Origin: Acidimicrobiaceae bacterium
GTDB taxonomy: Bacteria; Actinomycetota; Acidimicrobiia; Acidimicrobiales; Bog-793
DNA length: 32,481 bases
Direction of reading: 5' to 3'
Assembly: GCA_025464005.1 (NCBI GenBank)
Contig: JAODBO010000102.1
Location: forward strand, 1-32,481
The notes under the pieces are model-generated. The model made no database searches. It saw only the letters and a program-made list of their open reading frames with translations, and had not been told where the DNA came from. This document shows, one piece after another, positions 25,590-32,481 of the stretch. Position 1 is the stretch's first letter, and every line of letters starts with the position of its first letter. The translations under genes and the position numbers were made by a program.

Positions 25590-25623
25590 CTCAGGCGTCG
25601 GATCCCGGATACAGCCTCACCGT

Positions 25624-28600
25624 ATGCTCACGCCAGTGACCGGTCGGATCGAGATCGTCGCCTACGGCGATGAAGCATTCACTGCCCTGAAAGGTGTGAT
25701 CGGGGCCGCGCAGGCCGACGATCGTCTCGCGCCGGTCACGGTCGTCGCCGCGAGCGCCCGGGCGGCGATACACCTCAGGCGCCGATTCGCGAGCGTCTGG
25801 TTGGGCCCAGCTCGTGCCGGGCTCGCGAACGCTCGATTCGTCGTCCTCTCGGACGTAGTCGAGGCGCTCGGCGAGGAGCCGCTCCTCGCCGCTGGACGGC
25901 GCCGGCTCACGCGCACCGCCCTGCTCGCAGCCGTGCGGGCGACGCTCGCGACAAGTGCCGGGACCCTCGCCGGCGTTGCCCGGCACCCCTCAACTGCGGA
26001 GGAGCTCGCGCAGCGCTATGAAGAGCTGCGCGAGGCGGGCCCGGCGGCTACCGCCCTGCTCGGCTCCCGACCCGGAGTCGCGCGCGAGGTGGCGCGCCTC
26101 GTCGTGGCGGTCCGGGGCCGTCTCGAGCAGGCGTGGTTCGACGACGTGGACCTGCTCGAGTCGGCGCGGGTCCGTGGAAGCGCGTCTCGGCTTCCCGCGG
26201 ACCTCGGCACGGTCGTCGTCTACATGCCCGAGCGACTCTCGAGCGGCGAGTCGGCGCTCCTCGGCGAACTCGCCACGCAGGTTCCCGTCGTCGCCCACGT
26301 CGGGCTCGTCGGCGACGACGTGGCCGACGAGCACGCGTCGCGAATCGTCGCTGGGCTCGTGTCGGCCGGGCTCGTGCTGCACGATGCCCGCAAGTCTGGT
26401 CTCGCGGGCGCGTCCGCCAGCGAGGTCGGGCAACCGCTGGCGGCGATGCAAGCGGTGCGGATGGATCGCGTCATCGTCGCGGCCGACGCGCCGGGCGAGG
26501 CGCGGGCCGCGGTCCGTCTCGTCGTCGACCACCTCGAGAAGGGGAGTGCCCCCGAGCTCTGTGCACTGCTCTACACCGCGTCCACCCCCTACGGCCGTCT
26601 CGTTGCCGGGCTGCTCGACGCGGCCGGCGTTCCGTGGAGCGGGCCGGCGCCCGACCCCGTCGGCGAAACCCCGCCTGCTCGCCTTATCTCGGGGTTGCTC
26701 GGCCTCATCGCCTCGGGTCCGCGCCTTCGGCGCGGGGCCGTCGTCGCGTGGCTCGGCTCGGCGCCCGTCGTCGATGGCGCCGGGCGCGCGGTGCCGATCG
26801 GCGAGTGGGATCGGTGCTCGCGCCTCGCAGGGATCGTCGACGCGGAGCCACGCGCGTTCGCCGCCCATCTGCGTCGCCACGCCGACGACATGATCGTGGC
26901 CTCGCGACGCCGGGGGGCGGACGGGCGCACCGCGTCCTCAGCAGATCGGGTCGACGCCGACGCCGGCGTCTCCCCGCCGGTACTGAAGGACAGTGTGCGG
27001 TCCCGACGGGACGAGCGTACGGCGGAGGCGTGCTCGGCCATGGCCGAGCTCGTCGATTCGCTGGTCCCGACGATCGAGAGCGCCCGCTCGTCTCGCACCT
27101 GGAGCGAGTTGGCCGACTGGTCGGCCTCCGCGCTCGATCGATTCCTCGGGCCGGCACGGCGCCGCGGGCTCGCGACTTCTCCGGATGCCGTAGCGGACGA
27201 TCTCGTCCTCGCGGTACTCCGCGAGCTCGCCGCCCTCGACGACATCGACCCCGCGCCGGATCTCGCGCGGTTCGCGGAAGCGTTCACCGCGGCGTGCGAC
27301 CGGCTTGCCCCCCACTCCGCGGCAGGTGCACGAGCGGTGGTCGTCGGTCCCCTCGAGTCGGCGGCAGGGCTCGGGCTCGATCTGGCGGTCGTCGTCGGCG
27401 CGGTCGAAGGCGCCCTCCCACGGCGCCCGCCGCCGAGCCCGCTCCTCGAAGGCGACGATCGCGACGCAGCGGGGCTCGATCCCCTTTCGTCTCGGCGCGT
27501 GGTGGAAGGTGATCGCAGGCGGCTGCTCGTCGCGCTCGCCGGCGCCCGAGAGCGGGCCGCAACCGTGGCCGAGCGTGACTCCCGAAGTGGTCGAGCGCTG
27601 CTCCGCTCGCGCTTCTTGGCCCCGGGGTCGACCGACGAGCGAGCACCGAGCTTCGCCGCGGCCTTGGCGGGCGTCGCGACGGGCGCCCTCTCGGCGCTGA
27701 GCCGGAGCGAGCTCGAGTGTGCCGTGCTCGCACACCGAGGGCGAAGGCTCCACGATCTCGCCGACCATCCGGTCGCACGCGCCATGCCAGCGCTCGGCGA
27801 CGGGTTGCGAGTCGTGGCGTCTCGCGGCGCGCACAGCTTCGATCGCTTCGCCGGCCGCGTCGCCGATCCCGCGGGCGACGGCGGTGTCGATCTCGGCGGC
27901 CGCCTCCTTTCGCCGACGAGCCTCGAGGCATATGCGACGTGCCCGTTCCGCTACTTCCTCGGTCATGTGCTGGACTGCGAGGTCGTCGAGGAGCCCGAGC
28001 GACGGCTCTCTATCGACGCTCGCGATCGTGGGAGCATCGTGCACGAGATCCTCGAGAGGTTCGTCGGCGACCTGATCGCTGCCGGCGACATCTCACGTGG
28101 CACCGACACCGACACGGGCGAGCCCCGGGCCGGGAGTGCCGAGCGCCTCGCGGCAACGGCCGCCGAGACCTTCGCCAAGTACCAGCGGCTGGGCCTCACG
28201 GGAAAGGCCGTGCTGTGGGACGTGGAGCGCCGCCGGATTCTGGCCTGGCTCGAGACCGAGCGCGTCGCCGACGAGCTACGCCGGGCGTCCGGTCTCCTGC
28301 CCGTCGCGGTGGAGCTGGCGTTCGGCTTCCGCGACCTCGCACCGGTGACACGGCACGTGGTCGGTCGCGAGCTGCACTTTCGGGGCAAGATCGACCGTGT
28401 CGACCGAGCCCGGGACGGCTCGTTGGTCGTCATCGACTACAAGACGGGCAGCCCCAAGAGCTACGTGGGTCTCGACGCGGACAGCGTCGACCGGGGGCGC
28501 CATCTCCAGTTGCCGATCTACGCGCTAGCGACGAGAGCAGCCGACGCTCACCTTCCAGGAGCGCACGCATCCGTCCCCGGATCGTCGCTCGCGCCCGACG

Positions 28601-28962
28601 GGCGGGGACCCGAGGATCACGAGGCGCCGCCCGTGGCCCCACGCGTGCACGCGGTGTTCAGGTTCGTCGCCGACGATCCGGCGGAGTACCGCTTCGAGCT
28701 CAGCGAGCCGGAGGTTGCCCATCTCGACGACGTGCTCGGGGTGCTAACGGGAGCCATCGACCGGGGATCGTTTCCCATGCGACCGGGCGAGCGCGGCTTC
28801 GGGGGCTTCGAGCACTGTCGATGGTGCGACTTCGACGCTCTCTGCCCCGCAGACCGCGACCGCTACTGGAGCTCGGCGTGCGCAACGCCGCAGCTCGGCG
28901 CGTACGTGGGACTCGTCGAAGGTGAGCCCGCGGAAGCGGGCGCGGTGACCGGTGCCCGCTGA
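25624..28962 (+). CDS. addB: AddB-like nuclease with iron-sulfur cluster
   Basis: An 1112-residue subunit of an AddAB-type enzyme that processes double-strand breaks for recombination. The N-terminal two thirds resemble an inactive helicase; no Walker A lysine motif is seen. The C-terminal PD-(D/E)XK nuclease has Asp924 (GKIDRVD), Asp938 and Lys940 (VIDYKTG). Four cysteines, Cys773 (CPFRYF), Cys1065, Cys1068 and Cys1074 (CRWCDFDALC), match the 4Fe-4S staple of AddB nucleases. The helicase-nuclease gene follows with an 11-bp overlap. The ATG at 25624 is the most likely start; GTG at 25636 is possible. A mycobacterial AdnAB pair is an alternative name, but AdnA would normally keep an ATPase motif. 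Confidence 0.85.
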   Translation: MLTPVTGRIEIVAYGDEAFTALKGVIGAAQADDRLAPVTVVAASARAAIHLRRRFASVWLGPARAGLANARFVVLSDVVEALGEEPLLAAGRRRLTRTALLAAVRATLATSAGTLAGVARHPSTAEELAQRYEELREAGPAATALLGSRPGVAREVARLVVAVRGRLEQAWFDDVDLLESARVRGSASRLPADLGTVVVYMPERLSSGESALLGELATQVPVVAHVGLVGDDVADEHASRIVAGLVSAGLVLHDARKSGLAGASASEVGQPLAAMQAVRMDRVIVAADAPGEARAAVRLVVDHLEKGSAPELCALLYTASTPYGRLVAGLLDAAGVPWSGPAPDPVGETPPARLISGLLGLIASGPRLRRGAVVAWLGSAPVVDGAGRAVPIGEWDRCSRLAGIVDAEPRAFAAHLRRHADDMIVASRRRGADGRTASSADRVDADAGVSPPVLKDSVRSRRDERTAEACSAMAELVDSLVPTIESARSSRTWSELADWSASALDRFLGPARRRGLATSPDAVADDLVLAVLRELAALDDIDPAPDLARFAEAFTAACDRLAPHSAAGARAVVVGPLESAAGLGLDLAVVVGAVEGALPRRPPPSPLLEGDDRDAAGLDPLSSRRVVEGDRRRLLVALAGARERAATVAERDSRSGRALLRSRFLAPGSTDERAPSFAAALAGVATGALSALSRSELECAVLAHRGRRLHDLADHPVARAMPALGDGLRVVASRGAHSFDRFAGRVADPAGDGGVDLGGRLLSPTSLEAYATCPFRYFLGHVLDCEVVEEPERRLSIDARDRGSIVHEILERFVGDLIAAGDISRGTDTDTGEPRAGSAERLAATAAETFAKYQRLGLTGKAVLWDVERRRILAWLETERVADELRRASGLLPVAVELAFGFRDLAPVTRHVVGRELHFRGKIDRVDRARDGSLVVIDYKTGSPKSYVGLDADSVDRGRHLQLPIYALATRAADAHLPGAHASVPGSSLAPDGRGPEDHEAPPVAPRVHAVFRFVADDPAEYRFELSEPEVAHLDDVLGVLTGAIDRGSFPMRPGERGFGGFEHCRWCDFDALCPADRDRYWSSACATPQLGAYVGLVEGEPAEAGAVTGAR

Positions 28963-31900
28963 GGAACGGCCGCAGGCCGAGCTCGCCGACGAGGCGGCGC
29001 GGCGACGTATCGAGACCGATCTCGATGCGACGCTCTTCGTCGAGGCGGGCGCGGGGACGGGCAAGACGCGAGCGCTCGTCGGTCGCGTCGTCGAGCTGGT
29101 GCTCAGCGGTCGAGCACGTCTCGGACAGCTCGCCGCGATCACCTTCACCGAGGCGGCGGCCGCCGAGCTTCGCACCCGCATCGGCGCGCGCCTGGGCGAG
29201 CTGGCGATAGAGAGTCCCGCCGACGCCCGAGTGATCGCCGCGCTCGGGGAGCTCGACGAGGCGGTCGTGACGACCATCCACGGATTCGCGCAGCGATTGC
29301 TGGCAGAGCATCCACTTGCGGCCGGCCTCCCGCTGCGCATCCGCGTGCTCGACGACTTCGAGGCCGACATCGAGTTCGGACGCCGGTTCTCTGACTTGCT
29401 CGACGAGCTGCTCGACGAGGCCGTTGGCGGGGAGGTCATGGTGGCGGCGCTCGCGCTCGGCATCTCCCCGCGCCACGTCGAGCAACTCGCCTGGGTGGTC
29501 GACGAGGCGTGGGACCTCCACGCGGCTCACGCCACGTCGTCGCGCCCCGGCGGTGACGGCGGTGCGGTCAGTTTGCTCCCGGCCCGAGTCACGAGCGAAG
29601 CAGTCCGGGTCGCGGGCGCCCTTCGCGAGGTGAGCGCGCTCGCCGGGCGCTGTGACGACCCTGGCGACGCGCTGGCGGTCGCGATCGCGTCCCTCGGGCC
29701 CTACCTCGGATCGTTCGATCCGTCGCAGGGCTGGTTGGCCCTCCTCCGGTGGCTCGTCGCGCTGCCGGACGCGCACGTCGCCAACAAGGGCGCGAAGGAG
29801 AACTGGTCGGGCGCCGTCGCGGAGGCTCGCGAGATCGTCGGGGAGTACGAGGACGCTAGGCGCGCGGCTCTCGCGATCGCGACCGACCAGGTGCTTGGGG
29901 CGTTGCTCGCTCGGCTCGGCCGCGCCGCGGGCGAAGCGGCGGAGGCGAGGCGTAGCGCGGGGACCCTGCGCTTTCACGACCTGCTCGTCTACGCGCGCGA
30001 CCTGCTCGTCTCGGACGCGGACGTTCTCGCCGCAGTGCGGCGTCGCTACGTTCAGGTCCTCGTCGACGAGTTCCAGGACACCGACGAGCTCCAGCTCGAG
30101 ATCGTCCGCTTGGTCGCGGGCGAGACCGAAGACGGCGTCCCACGCCCGGGGCGCCTCTTCTTCGTTGGCGACCCCAAGCAGGCGATCTACCGCTTCCGTG
30201 GTGCCGACGTCGCACTCTACGAGCGGGTCAGGGCCGAGGTCGCGGGCGGCCAAACGACCGAGCTGGTCACGAACTTCCGCTCGGTCCCCGGTGTCCTCGG
30301 ATGGGTGAACCGGACGTTCGAGCAGCTCGTTCATCCGCGCGCCCTGCCCGAGGTCTCGGGTGAGCCCGAGGGAGGCGCTAACCGTAACGAGCGATCCTCG
30401 TGGGTCGATCTCGTCCCGGCGCGCGCGGCCTTGAGCGACGATCTCGCTGTCACCGTGCTCGGCGGCCCGACCGAGGGCGCGGCCGCGCGGGAGCGCCGCC
30501 GGTCCGAGTCCGAGCAGATCGCCTCGACGATCGTCGAGGCGGTGCGCGACGGCTGGCCGGTGCTCGACGGCGAGGAGGTGCGCGGCGCTCGGTTCCGCGA
30601 CGTAGCGCTGCTCGTCCCGAGACGGACCGCGCTCGACGAGCTGGAGTCGGCACTCGACGCCCGGGACGTCCCCTACCGGGTGCAGTCCAACACGCTCGTC
30701 TACAGCTCCACCGAGGTCCGCGACCTCCTCGCCTGCCTGCGCGCGGTCGACTCGCCCGGGGAAGAGGCCGTGCTCGTAGCCGCACTCAGAACACCGGAGC
30801 TCGCCTGCGGCGACGACGAGCTGCTCGAGTACCACCGAGCGGGAGGGCAGTGGCGCATCGACGCAGCGCCCCCGCCGGGGTTCGAGGAGCATCCCGTCGC
30901 CCGTGCCCTCGCAGAGCTGCGGCGGCTCCATGGCGCTCGCCACGCGCTCGGCGTCGCCGGCACGCTCGAGGCCATCGTCAGCGACAGGTGCGTCCTGCAG
31001 CTCGCCGCTGGCCTCAGGCGCCACGAGGAGGCCTGGCGACGCATCATGATCGTCGTCGACCACGCGCGCGGATTCGTCGACGCGGGCGGCGGGGCCATCG
31101 CCGATCTGCTCGCGTGGACGGACCGTCAGAGCGAGCGGACGTCGCGCGCCTCCGATCCGGTCGACGACGACCACGATGCTGTGCGGATCCTCACCGTGCA
31201 TGGCGCAAAGGGGCTCGAGTTCCCGATCGTCGTGCTCGCCGATCTCGGGGGCCGGCCGCCGGCGAGGCGGGGCGCGAGCGTGCTGTCCGGGCCCGGCGGG
31301 ACGTTCGAGGCCAGGCTCAAGGTGGGCCTCGAGACCGCCGGCTACGCGGATCTCGCTGCGGTGGAGGCCGAGCTCGAACTCGGTGAGCAGCTTCGCCTCT
31401 GCTATGTCGCCGCGACACGCGCGCGCGACCACCTCGTCGTCTCGCTCCACCACACTCCCGCCAGCCGGGTCCCGAGCCTCGCCGAGCTGCTGTGGGAGGC
31501 CTGCCAGAAGTATCCGGAGCTGTGGAGACACCTCGACACTCCCGCGATCCGTCCGGTGCTCGGGCGCCGCGCGTCGACCGGGGCTCGTACTGCGGTCGAG
31601 CCACGCGCGGTGTCGGCGAACTCCGACCTCGGGACGAGCGCCGGCTATGCGGCGTGGCTCGAGCGCCGAGGCCGGCTCGTCGCGGAGCTTCAGCGCCCCG
31701 CGAGTGTCGCGGCGGGGAGCCTCGCTTCGCCCCAGGTCCCCGGGCGGCGCGGCGTTCGGGCAGTGCGAGCCGAGGTCGAACTAGTTGCCGACGAGGCCGC
31801 CGGAGCGGAGGGTGGTCGCGGCGGCTGGCACGGCCGGCGCGCGGCCACCGAGCTCGGTCGGGCAGTTCACGGCGTGCTTCAGCGGGTCGACCTCGCCTCG

Positions 31901-32383
31901 GGAGAGGGTCTCGACGCCCTCGCCGTCATCGAGTCGACCCGGCACGGCTGCCCGAATCGGGCGGCTGAAGTGCGTGCGCTCGCGCTGTCCGCCCTGGAGG
32001 CCCCGGTGGTGCGGGCGGCCGCCCGAGCCGGCTCGTTACGCCGGGAGGTCCCCGTGTCGGTGCCCGTCGCCGGCGGCATTCTCGAGGGGGTCGTCGACCT
32101 CTGCTTCGAGGACGGGAGTTCGTTCGTCGTCGTGGACTACAAGACCGACGCTCTCGAGGACCCGAGCGATGTCCCGCTCGCCGCGCTTCGCTACCGGCCG
32201 CAAGTCGGCGCGTACGCGTTAGCGCTCGAGACCGTGCTCGGACGCCCGGTCGACCGGTGCGTGCTCGTCTTCCTCGCGCGGCCCGACGGTGCCGTCCAGC
32301 ACGAGGTCGTCGATCTCCGAGGTGCGGCCGCTGCCGCTCGCGCCGAGATTGAGCAGCGCCTCGCTGGGGTGCCGGCGCCCTAG
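28952..32383 (+). CDS. addA: AddA-like UvrD-family helicase/nuclease
   Basis: An 1143-residue superfamily 1 helicase fused to a PD-(D/E)XK nuclease. Walker A is AGAGTGKT with Lys38. Motif II is DEFQDTD (Asp372, Glu373). GDPKQAIYRFRGAD is motif III, and HGAKGLEFPIVVLADL and CYVAATRARDHLVV are the C-terminal helicase motifs. The nuclease active site is Asp1049 (GVVDL), Asp1062 and Lys1064 (VVDYKTD). With AddB it would unwind and resect broken DNA ends to load RecA. GTG at 28952 overlaps the addB stop by 11 bp, so the two subunits are translated together. Confidence 0.93.
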   Translation: MPAEERPQAELADEAARRRIETDLDATLFVEAGAGTGKTRALVGRVVELVLSGRARLGQLAAITFTEAAAAELRTRIGARLGELAIESPADARVIAALGELDEAVVTTIHGFAQRLLAEHPLAAGLPLRIRVLDDFEADIEFGRRFSDLLDELLDEAVGGEVMVAALALGISPRHVEQLAWVVDEAWDLHAAHATSSRPGGDGGAVSLLPARVTSEAVRVAGALREVSALAGRCDDPGDALAVAIASLGPYLGSFDPSQGWLALLRWLVALPDAHVANKGAKENWSGAVAEAREIVGEYEDARRAALAIATDQVLGALLARLGRAAGEAAEARRSAGTLRFHDLLVYARDLLVSDADVLAAVRRRYVQVLVDEFQDTDELQLEIVRLVAGETEDGVPRPGRLFFVGDPKQAIYRFRGADVALYERVRAEVAGGQTTELVTNFRSVPGVLGWVNRTFEQLVHPRALPEVSGEPEGGANRNERSSWVDLVPARAALSDDLAVTVLGGPTEGAAARERRRSESEQIASTIVEAVRDGWPVLDGEEVRGARFRDVALLVPRRTALDELESALDARDVPYRVQSNTLVYSSTEVRDLLACLRAVDSPGEEAVLVAALRTPELACGDDELLEYHRAGGQWRIDAAPPPGFEEHPVARALAELRRLHGARHALGVAGTLEAIVSDRCVLQLAAGLRRHEEAWRRIMIVVDHARGFVDAGGGAIADLLAWTDRQSERTSRASDPVDDDHDAVRILTVHGAKGLEFPIVVLADLGGRPPARRGASVLSGPGGTFEARLKVGLETAGYADLAAVEAELELGEQLRLCYVAATRARDHLVVSLHHTPASRVPSLAELLWEACQKYPELWRHLDTPAIRPVLGRRASTGARTAVEPRAVSANSDLGTSAGYAAWLERRGRLVAELQRPASVAAGSLASPQVPGRRGVRAVRAEVELVADEAAGAEGGRGGWHGRRAATELGRAVHGVLQRVDLASGEGLDALAVIESTRHGCPNRAAEVRALALSALEAPVVRAAARAGSLRREVPVSVPVAGGILEGVVDLCFEDGSSFVVVDYKTDALEDPSDVPLAALRYRPQVGAYALALETVLGRPVDRCVLVFLARPDGAVQHEVVDLRGAAAAARAEIEQRLAGVPAP

Positions 32384-32416
32384 CCCGCTGCGCGCGTTCG
32401 ACTCACATGGACATAT

Positions 32417-32444
32417 TTGAGTGTATTTCACACACAGCTAGCAT
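32417..32444 (+). promoter_or_regulatory. Probable promoter of the edge gene
   Basis: TTGAGT (32417-32422) and TAGCAT (32439-32444) are 16 bp apart in a locally AT-rich stretch. A small dyad GTGT-N5-ACAC lies between them. Transcription would begin at about the GTG at 32451. Confidence 0.4.
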
Positions 32445-32450
32445 GAGATC

Positions 32451-32481
32451 GTGAGCCCTTCGCGAGACGTCGGCGAGGTAC
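32451..32481 (+). CDS. Start of a further gene, cut by the window edge
   Basis: GTG at 32451 opens a frame reading VSPSRDVGEV up to the edge. It lies 6 bp after a -10-like box without a ribosome binding site, so it is probably leaderless. Too little is present to name it. Confidence 0.4.
   Translation, partial: MSPSRDVGEV

Noticed and set aside
28700..31531. Very long open frame on the minus strand opposite addB and addA
   Set aside because: It is the mirror of GC-rich codons in the plus-strand helicase gene, whose motifs are unmistakable; the minus-strand product has no recognisable domain and is full of charged low-complexity sequence.
25624..32383. Defence-type helicase-nuclease pair
   Set aside because: The domain sets, iron-sulfur cysteines and gene overlap match the housekeeping AddAB repair enzyme, and composition equals the core genome.

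Overview
The window is a high-GC chromosomal segment of an actinobacterium. The evidence is GC-rich codon use, short-form RpoD, dnaG next to rpoD, candidate leaderless start sites and an F420-type (FrhB-family) flavoprotein. The order Acidimicrobiales or a relative would fit, but the sequence alone does not settle the taxon.

Left flank (1-5.6 kb): three ~20-bp repeats at the very edge look like the end of an IS21-type insertion sequence. They are followed by an autoregulated YtrA-type GntR regulator, an ABC ATPase and three tandem paralogous membrane proteins, the first with its middle deleted in frame. An alpha/beta hydrolase and about 430 bp of non-coding sequence follow.

Integrated island (5602-11038): a 5.38-kb element sits in a CAU-anticodon tRNA gene and is bounded by an exact 54-bp direct repeat of the tRNA 3' part. 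Its cargo is a class II Fic protein and a SIR2-like NADase-type protein, both of kinds found in defence or toxin systems. It also holds a long perfect hairpin, decayed coding sequence, a small Xis-like HTH gene with no start codon in its own frame, and a tyrosine integrase broken by a frameshift. The element therefore looks immobilised. Sequence just outside the left repeat resembles the integrase-proximal side of the right repeat, suggesting an older tandem insertion.

Core region (11-21 kb, minus strand): tRNA-CAU, tRNA-Asn, an acetate transporter (satP) and acetyl-CoA synthetase (acs), then a housekeeping run transcribed in the order siroheme dehydrogenase, uppS, small membrane protein, recO, glyS, dnaG, rpoD.

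Sulfur region (21.2-25.6 kb, plus strand): divergent from the siroheme gene across a promoter region with two overlapping dyads lie cysH, a siroheme sulfite/nitrite reductase, an FpoF/FrhB-like F420-binding iron-sulfur flavoprotein and a small unknown gene. The reductase and FrhB-like genes overlap by 4 bp. Together they have the domains of the methanogen F420-dependent sulfite reductase (Fsr) as two separate proteins. This is the most interesting functional hypothesis in the window.

Right end (25.6-32.4 kb): an AddB-like iron-sulfur nuclease and an AddA-like helicase-nuclease, overlapping by 11 bp, form a double-strand-break repair pair. The first codons of another, probably leaderless, gene are at the edge.
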